This document shows, in pieces, positions 1 through 8,254 of a DNA stretch of 64,000 bases. The DNA is taken from positions 1 to 64,000 of the forward strand of contig JAKVBD010000016.1 of assembly GCA_022446985.1 (NCBI GenBank), read 5' to 3'. Within the stretch, counting starts at the first letter, position 1; the number at the start of each line of letters is the position of its first letter. The translations under genes were made by a program, and so were the position numbers. Source of the DNA: Lentisphaerales bacterium (GTDB lineage Bacteria > Verrucomicrobiota > Lentisphaeria > Lentisphaerales > Lentisphaeraceae). The notes below the pieces were generated by a model. The model was not told where the DNA came from, ran no database searches, and worked only from the letters and a program-made list of their open reading frames with translations.

Positions 1-72
1 TTTCTTGCCATTGATATTGCTGAATAACATTGGCTGAACGTTTTGGACTTGATCTTCTTTCAATGAAGTCAT
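1..72 (-). CDS. 5' end of an unknown gene leaving the left edge
   Basis: On the minus strand an ATG at 72-70 opens a frame that stays open for all 24 codons to the window edge. The peptide begins MTSLKEDQVQNVQP. A weak purine-rich stretch (taggat) lies about ten bases upstream of the ATG. I do not recognise the product, and the fragment is too short to separate a real gene from chance. Nothing else was seen between 73 and 247. Confidence 0.35.
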   Translation of the reverse strand, partial: MTSLKEDQVQNVQPMLFSNINGKK

Positions 73-247
73 AGTTTGAAATCCTAAGTTGGTTTTTGTG
101 TCTTTTGTTGTAGTAAACTTAATGTACACCGAAACCAACTTTTTTCGCTTGATTTCACTAGATTCCTAGATATAAACACCTCATTTATAGATAATTATGT
201 AAACTCCAATGACTTCCTATTCTATTTTTGTAAATTATTCAGGCTAG

Positions 248-631
248 ATGAATACAAATGGAATTACCGGGCAAGTAATTGACGCATCAATTAATTTACA
301 CAGAGATTTAGGGCCTGGGTTACTTGAGTCAGTATATGAGGTTTGTTTGTATCATGAACTGAAGGAAAGAGGCTTTGAGGTTGAACGACAGGTTAAGGTC
401 CCAATTGAATATAAAGGTTTGAAATTTGATCAGGGGTTTGTCGCGGATATTATTGTCAATAATGCTGTCATTCTTGAACTTAAGTCGGTACAAGAAACCA
501 GTCCAGTTCATAAAAAGCAACTTTTGACTTACCTCAAATTAATGGATAATAATGTCGGTTTACTTCTGAATTTTGGCGAAGAGGTCATGAAGCAGGGAAT
601 TCATAGAGTTGTGAATAATTACAGAGATTGA
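248..631 (+). CDS. GxxExxY family protein
   Basis: This 127-residue protein matches the GxxExxY family. The name-giving motif is seen near residues 22-31 (GPGLLESVYE). A later strand reading VADIIVNNAVILELKS resembles the D...ExK core of PD-(D/E)XK nucleases, followed by QLLTYLK and GLLLNFG. Members are usually 120-135 residues, so the gene is full length. No biochemical role is established that I can name; a nuclease-like fold is inference from the E-x-K pattern. It stands alone, and imperfect GC-rich repeats begin just downstream, a setting in which genes of this family are often met. Confidence 0.85.
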   Translation: MNTNGITGQVIDASINLHRDLGPGLLESVYEVCLYHELKERGFEVERQVKVPIEYKGLKFDQGFVADIIVNNAVILELKSVQETSPVHKKQLLTYLKLMDNNVGLLLNFGEEVMKQGIHRVVNNYRD

Positions 632-649
632 ATGACTTCTAATTTGAAG

Positions 650-817
650 GAATCACACAGGATCTACATGTCCCAAAGTTTTGGGATTGAAGTTCTATAA
701 TAGTTCAGAGTATTTTTATAAAATTCATTCCCCGCGCCTCAGCGCCTCCGCGTGATGATGACTAATATTTGTATCGAACAGGGTTTCATAGCTTTAAAGT
801 CATCTAAGATTAATGGA
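650..817. repeat. Dispersed repeat, diverged copy 1
   Basis: The stretch from about 677 to 817 is a direct repeat of 939-1080: both read agttttggga, then a similar AT-rich core, then a GC-rich arm ending gcgcctccgcgtgatga. The left arm of this copy (about 650-676) lines up base for base with the GC-rich left arm of copy 2 but has lost most of its G and C. The right arm at 740-754 is the exact reverse complement of 916-930. Confidence 0.8.
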
Positions 818-911
818 AGTATGTATATGTTTATTCCTTAATTTTTTAGTGAAAAGTAATGAAGCTAGGGATTTTCCAGTCTGGAGTTATTTCCTGAGCA
901 AGATGATAAAA

Positions 912-1080
912 TTTTCACGCGGAGGCGCTGTGTCGCAGAGTTTTGGGATGGAGGTTCTATAACCGTTCAGAGTATTTTTATAAAATTAATCCCCCCGCGC
1001 CTCCGCGCCTCCGCGTGATGATAATTAATATTTGTATCGAACTGGGTTTTATTACTTTTTAGTTATCTAAAATTGATAGA
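912..1080. repeat. Dispersed repeat, copy 2 with inverted ends
   Basis: This copy has perfect 13-base inverted arms, CACGCGGAGGCGC at 916-928 and GCGCCTCCGCGTG at 1005-1017, enclosing an AT-rich core of about 75 bases. The similarity to copy 1 continues past the right arm to about 1080. No ORF lies inside. The shape is that of a small non-coding hairpin-ended element or MITE. Confidence 0.8.
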
Positions 1081-1138
1081 GTAGAAAGCTCGTGATTTAT
1101 AGGTCTGAGAGTTACTTAAGCAAAAAGATGATATAGTT

Positions 1139-1168
1139 CTTCACGCCGAGGCGCTGTGGCGCAGAAAA
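1139..1168. repeat. Truncated third copy of the repeat (left arm only)
   Basis: The bases cacgccgaggcgctgtggcg, followed by cagaaaag, repeat the left arm of copy 2 (916-940) with few changes. The AT core and right arm do not follow. It ends about 110 bases before the lipoprotein gene at 1282. Confidence 0.6.
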
Positions 1169-1281
1169 GTATAGTTACGAATGAAGTGAAACCATGTTAT
1201 TTCTTACATTATTAATTCATCATTCTTATTAGCGAATAAGAGCTCAAAACCTATATTGCAAATATCAAAAAGGAAACTGTT

Positions 1282-1926
1282 ATGCGATTCATCGTTTTGT
1301 TGTTGCTCTTGTTCTGTGTTGGCTGTGATCAAGATAAAGGTTCGTTTGCTAAACAAGCAAGTTTTGAGAGCGTCTGGGTAAGGTATGATTTGGAAATTAA
1401 GAATCATCAGAAGCAAGTTGATTATAAATTTAACGCTCCAGCGACTCTTGCAGATGTGGATAAACTACAAAAGTTCACTGGAGTAGAGCTTCCAGAAGGT
1501 GTTTTAGAACTTTACAAAATGGGCAATGGTCAGGCAGATAATGGTTTTGCCATCTTTCGTGGAATGACTTTACTGAAGATTGATGATGTCATCCGCAATT
1601 GGCAACAAATGCAGACTGTGAAGCCTAAGGAAATGGAAATCAGTAAGGAAGGCAGAGTGAAAGATGTCTACTGGAGCAAACTGTGGCTGCCCATAGCATC
1701 AGATGCCGGAAATAACTTCATATGTGTCGATTTTGATCCTGCCCTTGGCGGAACAAAAGGCCAATTGATTAGAGTTTATACAGAGGCGAATATTCGCGAG
1801 TATATTGCTAAAACTCCAAAGTCTTATTTTGCAGAGCAAGCTGCTGGTTTAAGTCAGGGAACGCTCAAGTTTGATGAGTATGGCTATGGTCCTTACACTT
1901 TAGAAGAATTGAAGAAGATGAAATAA
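1282..1926 (+). CDS. SMI1/KNR4 (SUKH)-like lipoprotein
   Basis: A 214-residue protein with a short hydrophobic leader ending in the lipobox CVGC, so Cys15 is the likely lipidated residue and the protein should sit on the envelope. The mature part carries a SUKH-like pattern: VDKLQKFTGVELPEGVLEL, then LYKMGNGQA, a WLPIASDAGNNFICVDFD block, and a gap before the C-terminus. SUKH proteins include nuclease-toxin immunity proteins and others of unknown role. A good ribosome site (aaggaa) precedes the start by about seven bases. It is followed after 24 bases by the broken acetyltransferase gene. Confidence 0.7.
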   Translation: MRFIVLLLLLFCVGCDQDKGSFAKQASFESVWVRYDLEIKNHQKQVDYKFNAPATLADVDKLQKFTGVELPEGVLELYKMGNGQADNGFAIFRGMTLLKIDDVIRNWQQMQTVKPKEMEISKEGRVKDVYWSKLWLPIASDAGNNFICVDFDPALGGTKGQLIRVYTEANIREYIAKTPKSYFAEQAAGLSQGTLKFDEYGYGPYTLEELKKMK

Positions 1927-1950
1927 GTTTCTTTGAGCTTTTAGGAGTAG

Positions 1951-2497
1951 ATGATGACGAATAAGCAAAAGATTTTGTCTGGAAAGATGTACGATGCTTC
2001 TGACTCGGAACTGGTGAAGGAAAGAGACTTGGCTCACAAAGTTTGCAGAGTTTTTAATTCAGATACTTCATGCTCAGACGGTAGTCGTTCAAAGTTATTT
2101 GAGTTGTTTGGAAAAGTTGGCGAAAATTGTTATGTCGAATCGACATTTTTTTGCGATTATGGCTATAATATCCGCCTTGGCAAAAATGTTTATCTTAACT
2201 TTGGAGTGACTATTCTCGATTGTGCTCAGGTTACTCTAGGGGATTAGGTTAAGCTTGGTCCTGGAGTGCAGTTCTATACTGCAGGTCATGCTCTTGCCTC
2301 ACAAGCTCGTAAAGAAGGTGATGAGTATAACTATAGGTCATAATGTCTGGATTGGAGGCTCTTCGATTATTCTTCCCGGTGTAACTATTGGAGAAAGCGC
2401 CGTTTTAGGTGCCGGTTCAGTCGTGACAAAAGATGTCGCTCTTGGAGCTACAGTAGTCGGTAATCTCTCCAGAGAAATTAAAAAAGTTAAAAGCTGA
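1951..2497 (+). pseudogene. Maltose O-acetyltransferase-like gene, broken by a stop and a frameshift
   Basis: The first part (98 codons) begins with the Mac N-terminal pattern (MYDASDSELVKERDLAH) and enters a left-handed beta-helix of hexapeptide repeats. It then meets TAG at 2245-2247. The same frame continues sensibly (VKLGPGVQFYTAGHALAS) until about 2325, where the homologous reading jumps one frame to SITIGHNVWIGG and runs to 2497 with GVTIGESAVLGAGSVVTKDV. Stitched together it would be a normal acetyltransferase of about 180 residues that moves acetyl from acetyl-CoA to a sugar hydroxyl. Two separate lesions make true decay likelier than one read error. A clear aggag site precedes the start. 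Confidence 0.85.
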
Positions 2498-2520
2498 ACA
2501 AACTTCGCTTCCAGAGAAGA

Positions 2521-3163
2521 TTAGTTTCTGGTCAACTGATGAAGCGCCAGTTTCGCATGACCATCCATATAATTAGTGGTGCGAATCGCTTTCCCACATT
2601 TCATGCCATGACGAACTTCATCAGATGTATTATTAAAGTTGATGAAGTGCCTGTCGGTTTCAAATAGAATCATTTCTTTCTCCGGCATGGTAACTTCTAT
2701 AATCAATTTTGAGTCTCCTCCGGTAGGGTGCCCGAAATAGCCATTTAGGCTACTGAATCTTACTTCTCCGCGTCCGTCACTACGATAGATCGAAACACCT
2801 TCTTGGTTGGTGTTTCCATTGACAGTGCGTGTGAAAGATGGACAAAGAAACGCCGGGTTAACTCGCACATCACTTATAGATTGGGCTTTTGCAAATCCCC
2901 TGTAAGGAGCGAGTTCGACAGCCAGAGAGCTTGTATAAGTTGTATATGTGTTTGATTTCAGCCAGGTTAATGGCCCGGAAAGCCTTCTGTCTATTTTCTT
3001 TGACGTAGCTGAATGTACCCGTATTCATTTGTTTAAAATTAAAAAGGCAAATAGCTTGGCGACCTTTTTCCTTTGCTTTAGTGATGGATGGCAAGAGAAT
3101 GGATATAATTATGCCAATGATGGCAATTATGATCAATGCTTCGACAAGGGTGAATTTCTTCAT
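2521..3163 (-). pseudogene. PVC-type prepilin-like protein, split by a frameshift
   Basis: The upstream half starts MKKFTLVEALIIIAIIGIII, the class III signal and N-terminal helix of a type II/IV pseudopilin, cut by prepilin peptidase before the Phe. The downstream half (2868-2521) ends with NYMDGHAKL, like the DGH motif closing the large PVC/DUF1559 pseudopilin families. The two frames join if one base is removed at about 2990-2993: the reading then goes from SYVKEN to DRRLSGPLTWLK and on through SLAVELAPYRGFAKAQ. The gene would be about 210 residues. One-base lesion: recent pseudogene or sequence error. Confidence 0.8.
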
Positions 3164-3235
3164 TTTCTATTCCTGACACACATTTCTATATGTATGAAAC
3201 TTTCTTATGAAGTTAATGTGACAGATTTAAATTAA

Positions 3236-3265
3236 GAAGCCCGATAAAATAATTTATCGGGCTTC
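3236..3265 (-). terminator. Intrinsic terminator of valS
   Basis: A perfect 13-base inverted repeat (GAAGCCCGATAAA and its complement) with a four-base loop lies ten bases past the valS stop. On the minus strand it is followed by ttaattt. Confidence 0.85.
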
Positions 3266-3275
3266 GAGAATAGTT

Positions 3276-6011
3276 TTACTGAACGATAGCTACAGCTAAA
3301 CCTTCTCTTTCGGTTACAGTGTACTCAAAACCTTCAACATTGAACTCAACTTCAGTAGCTCGTCCAGCCGCAGTGATCTGCGCTGGTTCAGCCTGTAAGT
3401 ACTCGATGAACTCATTAGAGGCTTGAATAATTACTTTAGCAATTGGCGTCTTAGACTTTAAGCCAGCAGCTTGTTTAAGCTTTGTGATCACTGGTTTGAT
3501 ATCCGCAACAAGCTCAGTTCTGAAGACTGCAGCTTGATCCATTTTTACCTGAATTTCAATTTCGTCTGTCTTATCTTCAAAAGGATTTTCGAGAAAGTCA
3601 GCAAAAGCGATGTTGGCAGTTTTGGTGATAGCCTTTAAGTCTTTTGCTACGAGTTCAACTGCAGCTTTCACTTCGTCTGAACACTTAATAGTCAGTGTAT
3701 CTACAGCAAGTTTAACGGAGTAGTTATTTTTAGACTTATAAGTTCTCATGAGTGTAACCAGATCAATCAAGAGGTTACCGGCTTTATCACTTGCTTCATC
3801 ATTGGCTTCTTCGATAGCTTCCGGGAAGCTGGCAATGTGAATTGAGTTGTCGGCTTCATTGCCTTTGAACATAGACTGATATATTTCTTCAGTGATATGT
3901 GGAACGTATGGAGCGAAAAGTTTCAATTGTCCAAGGAGTAGTTGGTAAAGGGTCCATTTCGCAGCGTAGTTTGATTCTTCACCAGCTACTTCAGGCTTCC
4001 AAAGTCTGTCTTTGATCAATTCCAGGTAGTTGTCACAGAAAGTTGCCCAGAAGAACTTTTCAAGTTCGTTACGAGCCGGGAAGAATTCGTACTTTTCGAA
4101 AGCTTTATGATATGCAGCGATAACTTTGTTGAAACGACCAAGGGCCCATTTGTCGATAGCTTCGAGTTTAGGAGCTTTCTCATTTGGGTTGAAACCTTCA
4201 AGGAAGGAGTCAGCAAAGCGACTTGAGTTCCAAAGTTTAGTTAAAAGCTTGGAAACACCACCAATTTCTTCTTCGTCAAAGGCGATGTCAGTACCAAGTG
4301 TACCGGAACAGGCCCAGTAACGGATTGGGTCAGCACCAAACCTTTCGATAATTTTTACTGGCGAGTATTTGTCGCCATCTTTAGATTTTGAAATCTTGGA
4401 CTTTCTTCCAGAGCTATCCGCTTCAACCTGAACATCACGCTTGATAACGTGGCCAGATATTGCGGCGTCTTTCCAAGGCACATCATCGAAGTGTAGGTAA
4501 GCTTTAACGATAGTATAGAAAGCCCATGTACGGATAATGTCGTGAGCCTGTGGCCGCATAGACATAGGCTGAAGGTTTGGATCTTCGTCTTCTTCACCCC
4601 AGCGAGAGTTCAGCTGTGGAGAAATAGAAGATGTCGCCCATGTATCCAGTACGTCAGCTTCAGGGATAAGATCTTCAGGGTTATAACCTTTGCAATCAAT
4701 AGGCTTGTCTACAAGCGGGTTTACTGGAAGCTGTTCAGGGCTTGCAGGAACAACAGTGCCATCTGGGGCATACCAAACTGGAATTGGTACACCGAAGTAA
4801 CGCTGACGGGAAATAGCCCAGTCCCATCCGAGGTTTTCAACCCAGTCACGGTAGCGCTTACCCATGTAAGTTGGGTACCAGTTCACTTTTTCACCTTGCT
4901 TAAGAAGCTCTTCTTTTTTATCAACTACTTTGATGAACCACTGCTTTGTTGGCAAGTACTCTACTGGAGTGCCATCACGTTCATGAGTATTAACGACGCG
5001 ATTTTCAGCAGGAATGTCTTCTTGTTTGAAGATGTAGCCATCTTCTTTGAGTTTTTCAGTAACGGCTTTACGAGCCTCTTCAATAGTCAGTCCCTGGAAT
5101 TCACCCGCTAGTTCATTCATCTTACCGTCTTTTGTAAATGTGATACGTGTGTCGAGATTGTGCTCACGCCACCAGTCAATGTCTGTAACATCACCGAATG
5201 TACAGGACATAACGACTCCTGTGCCTTTCTCAGGATCGGCTTTTTCGTCAGCGATGATATTTACGGTATGACCGAAGATTGGAACAATGGCCTTGCCACC
5301 AATCAGGTGTTTATATTTTTCGTTCTCAGGGTGGATGAACATTGCTACACAGCCAGGTAAAAGTTCTGGACGAGTTGTTGCGATCGGAATATCAGAGCCA
5401 TCTTCAGCTTTGAAGTTAAGGTAGTTGAAAATGCCGGCCTTATTTACATCTTCTACTTCAGCTTGAGCAAAGGATGTTTGGCAATTTACATTCCACAGTG
5501 TTGGCGCTTCTTTGAACTCTACATGGCCTCTCTCAAGTAGATCAAGGAATGAGCGTTGTGAAATTCTTTGAGAAGAATCTGAAATTGTTGAGTAGGCGCT
5601 GTCCCAGTCACAGGAAAAGCCAAGACTTTGCCAGAGCTCTTTAAATTGTACTCGGTACTTGGCAGATACTTCTTCACAGAGCTTAACAAAATCTGCGCGC
5701 GGCAGATCAGAGCCTTTAACGCCTTTTTCTCTTTCAGTTAGAATTTCTGTTGGCAGGCCGTTATCGTCGAAACCGAAAGGGTACATGACATTTTTGCCAA
5801 GCATACGCTGGTAACGGGCAACGATTTCCGTCTGAGTGTAAGAAAAGACGTGACCGATGTGCAGTTTACCCGAAACTGTAGGAGGAGGGGTGTCGATAGA
5901 ATAGGCTTCTTTATCGGAATCTCTGTCGTACTTAAAGGTCTGGTTTTCTTCCCAGAACTGCTGCCACTTTTTCTCTGCGGCATTTGCATCGTATTTACTA
6001 TCTAAACTCAT
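3276..6011 (-). CDS. valS: Valyl-tRNA synthetase
   Basis: A 911-residue class I aminoacyl-tRNA synthetase that charges tRNA-Val with valine in the cytoplasm. The HIGH motif is at residues 51-54 (SGKLHIGHVFSYTQ) and the KMSKS loop reads KISKS near residue 540. The catalytic core contains PFGFDDNGLPTE and the editing domain IATTRPELLPG. The C-terminal anticodon-binding part is full length. The FGFDDNGLPTE signature belongs to the ValS group lacking the common bacterial FVWEW-like spacing, so the gene may have been acquired from a distant lineage; that is inference. It stands alone with its own terminator. Confidence 0.95.
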   Translation of the reverse strand: MSLDSKYDANAAEKKWQQFWEENQTFKYDRDSDKEAYSIDTPPPTVSGKLHIGHVFSYTQTEIVARYQRMLGKNVMYPFGFDDNGLPTEILTEREKGVKGSDLPRADFVKLCEEVSAKYRVQFKELWQSLGFSCDWDSAYSTISDSSQRISQRSFLDLLERGHVEFKEAPTLWNVNCQTSFAQAEVEDVNKAGIFNYLNFKAEDGSDIPIATTRPELLPGCVAMFIHPENEKYKHLIGGKAIVPIFGHTVNIIADEKADPEKGTGVVMSCTFGDVTDIDWWREHNLDTRITFTKDGKMNELAGEFQGLTIEEARKAVTEKLKEDGYIFKQEDIPAENRVVNTHERDGTPVEYLPTKQWFIKVVDKKEELLKQGEKVNWYPTYMGKRYRDWVENLGWDWAISRQRYFGVPIPVWYAPDGTVVPASPEQLPVNPLVDKPIDCKGYNPEDLIPEADVLDTWATSSISPQLNSRWGEEDEDPNLQPMSMRPQAHDIIRTWAFYTIVKAYLHFDDVPWKDAAISGHVIKRDVQVEADSSGRKSKISKSKDGDKYSPVKIIERFGADPIRYWACSGTLGTDIAFDEEEIGGVSKLLTKLWNSSRFADSFLEGFNPNEKAPKLEAIDKWALGRFNKVIAAYHKAFEKYEFFPARNELEKFFWATFCDNYLELIKDRLWKPEVAGEESNYAAKWTLYQLLLGQLKLFAPYVPHITEEIYQSMFKGNEADNSIHIASFPEAIEEANDEASDKAGNLLIDLVTLMRTYKSKNNYSVKLAVDTLTIKCSDEVKAAVELVAKDLKAITKTANIAFADFLENPFEDKTDEIEIQVKMDQAAVFRTELVADIKPVITKLKQAAGLKSKTPIAKVIIQASNEFIEYLQAEPAQITAAGRATEVEFNVEGFEYTVTEREGLAVAIVQ

Positions 6012-6145
6012 GAATCATTACCTTAGTCAAATTGCTGATGTGAAGATTGTTAAATCGCCACGTGAAAATTATTTGCGGCGTACAATAACAGACTTTTAAT
6101 TGATTGCGAATTTAGCTGAGAAGAAAGCTGTGAGGATAAAAAAGA

Positions 6146-6176
6146 AAGCCGCTTTTTAGTTGACTGAAAGCGGCTT
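6146..6176 (-). terminator. Intrinsic terminator of the sulfatase gene
   Basis: Ten-base inverted arms (AAGCCGCTTT and AAAGCGGCTT) flank an 11-base loop just past the sulfatase stop; on the minus strand the hairpin leads into a T-rich run (tttctttttta). Confidence 0.85.
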
Positions 6177-6184
6177 ATGAGAAA

Positions 6185-7561
6185 TTACTTTTTGGACCAG
6201 AATTTAGTTTTGTGCTGCTGCGCAAACTTTTGAAGTTCTGAAGCAATTTCCGGATATTTGTTGATGACATTCACTTTCTCGTATGGATCATTTTTCATAT
6301 CAAATAAAGAAAGTTCAATACTGAAAGTCTTGTATTTGCCTCCTGCACCTTCATTTGCCGGTTCTACAGCCTTTCTGTAATTGTGAGGAAGATGGAGTTT
6401 CCAGCGACCATCGCCACTCATAACTCCTTCAAAGCTTTGAAGTGTTGAAAAGGCATAGTATTTATGGGCTGGTTTGGCATTTGGCTCACTTGCCATGAGT
6501 GAAAGGATATTTTTACCATCAATTTCATTTGCAGGTTGAGTCTCTGCTAGAGCTGCAATAGTAGGGTGAATATCTATAGAGCAAAATACTTTCTTTGATT
6601 CCTTATTCGCAGGTATTTTACTTGGGTATTTTATAATTAGTGGACTACGGATACCGCCATCAAAACCTGTAGCTTTTGCATTTCTAAATGGTGTGACTCC
6701 AGCGTGATTACCGTAACCTGACCAAGGGCCATTGTCGGAGCTGAAGATGATCATGGTATTTTCTTCTAGCCCATTATCTTTCAGGGCCTGGTTGATTCGT
6801 CCCACAGACCAGTCAATTTCCATAGTAACATCGCCATACAAACCTTGGTCTGACTTCCCCTTAAACTCGTCGCTGCAAAAAAGAGGGACGTGTGGCATAG
6901 GGTGGGCTACATAAAGAAAAAATGGTTTATCTTTATTCTCGCTAATAAAATTAACGGCATTTTCCGTTGCCCATTTGGTCATATTCTTTTGATCTTCTTT
7001 CTCCATATCTTCAATGGTAACTTTGCCATTGTCCCAGAATTGCAGAGGGAATTTACTCCATTTTTTTGGGTTCGTCGGATGATAACGCCACATGTCATTT
7101 GAGTACATGAGCCCCACATGTTTATCGAAGCCACGAGCTAGAGGTCTAGTCTCAGGTTGGTCACCACAATGCCATTTACCGTAATGAGCAGTTGCATAGT
7201 TCTTCTTTTTGAGTACTTCGGCTATTGTGGCAAATTTTGGTTCCAGGCCGCGGCCATTTGGACCATGAGCTCCTACAACTCCAGTTCTGCCTGGGTAACA
7301 CCCACTTAACAGGGCCGCACGCGAAGCAGAACAAACTGCCTGCGGTACATAGAATTGGGTGAATTTAGTTCCTTCCTCAGCGAGTTTATCTACATGAGGA
7401 GTTGGATACTTTGTCTTTTGGAAGGTGTTGTAGTCACCCCAGCCGGCATCATCGAGAAAGATGATGACAAAGTTTGGTAGCTTTTCCGCAGCTAAAGTTG
7501 AAAGTTGGATAGCAAATAAGCTACACACAAGACACAAGATTTTTTTCAAGAGACTCTCCAT
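6185..7561 (-). CDS. Secreted sulfatase (arylsulfatase family)
   Basis: A type I sulfatase that hydrolyses sulfate esters, probably of marine polysaccharides. The ATG at 7561 starts a convincing signal peptide (MESLLKKILCLVCSLF...AA). An in-frame ATG at 7594 would put a polar tail ahead of it and is less likely. The metal-binding LDDAGWGDY follows at about residue 36, and the sulfatase signature CSASRAALLSG has its Cys at residue 77, the residue turned into formylglycine. SSDNGPWSG and the downstream HxG-like segments complete the fold. About 458 residues, normal for the family. The substrate cannot be read from sequence. Confidence 0.92.
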   Translation of the reverse strand: MESLLKKILCLVCSLFAIQLSTLAAEKLPNFVIIFLDDAGWGDYNTFQKTKYPTPHVDKLAEEGTKFTQFYVPQAVCSASRAALLSGCYPGRTGVVGAHGPNGRGLEPKFATIAEVLKKKNYATAHYGKWHCGDQPETRPLARGFDKHVGLMYSNDMWRYHPTNPKKWSKFPLQFWDNGKVTIEDMEKEDQKNMTKWATENAVNFISENKDKPFFLYVAHPMPHVPLFCSDEFKGKSDQGLYGDVTMEIDWSVGRINQALKDNGLEENTMIIFSSDNGPWSGYGNHAGVTPFRNAKATGFDGGIRSPLIIKYPSKIPANKESKKVFCSIDIHPTIAALAETQPANEIDGKNILSLMASEPNAKPAHKYYAFSTLQSFEGVMSGDGRWKLHLPHNYRKAVEPANEGAGGKYKTFSIELSLFDMKNDPYEKVNVINKYPEIASELQKFAQQHKTKFWSKK

Positions 7562-7720
7562 TTTTATATGTACATCACATTCTGTACTAATCAATTTTAC
7601 ATATCTTGACAGGAAAGTACAAAAAAGATTGTTATTTCCAGTGATTTGGTAAATAAATGTTTAGGATTTGTTTTCTTGACTAATGCTAGTTAAAGTGTCA
7701 AAGGATTATTTGAGGTATTA

Positions 7721-8254
7721 ATGAAAACTTTAAAGATATTTTTATGTGCTTTTCAGCTGCTGTATTCTCTGGCTGCTGTTGAGTATAATGATTATGAAAA
7801 TTATAAAATTATAGATAAAGATCAGGATTTTAATGTTGAGACATCTGAATTGCGAAAGTGGTCAGAGTCTTACGCCAGAATTTGGGCATATAATCAGACT
7901 ATGGCTAAAGATGCTTTCCCTGCTGGAGCTCACTTACTCCGTAAAGTGGATGGGGATAATGATAGAGAAATATCTGCCCGTGAACTAAGAGATTTCCAGG
8001 AAAAACTTAAGCCGGTTTTTAAAAAGGCATACGAAAGATTTAAAGAGAACTTTGATGTAAATAATAACGGCCGAATAGAGAAAAGTGAGATTTCGGAAGC
8101 TTTTATAAAGCACCCTGGATATTTTCATTACTTTAATCAGAACTCTAATTATATCTTGGAACCGTTTGGTGAAGTATTTGGTGAAAAGCCTGAGCAGGGG
8201 CGTAGACCGCCTAAGCGCAAAGCAGATAAAAAGTTAGATGACCTTTACGATTAA
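7721..8254 (+). CDS. Secreted EF-hand calcium-binding protein
   Basis: A 177-residue protein with an N-terminal signal peptide (MKTLKIFLCAFQLLYSLA). Three EF-hand loops are visible: DKDQDFNVETSE, DGDNDREISARE and DVNNNGRIEKSE, each with acidic residues at positions 1, 3, 5 and 12. The tail is basic and proline-rich. It should bind calcium outside the membrane; no enzymatic domain is present. The last four bases overlap the end of the convergent phosphohexomutase gene. Confidence 0.8.
   Translation: MKTLKIFLCAFQLLYSLAAVEYNDYENYKIIDKDQDFNVETSELRKWSESYARIWAYNQTMAKDAFPAGAHLLRKVDGDNDREISARELRDFQEKLKPVFKKAYERFKENFDVNNNGRIEKSEISEAFIKHPGYFHYFNQNSNYILEPFGEVFGEKPEQGRRPPKRKADKKLDDLYD

Noticed and set aside
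2245-2247. TAG read-through or pyrrolysine in the acetyltransferase
   Set aside because: A second, independent frameshift follows within 100 bases, so the gene is simply broken.
4542-5111. 189-codon open frame antisense to valS
   Set aside because: It lies wholly inside the well-supported valS gene, has odd composition and no recognisable domain; a shadow frame.
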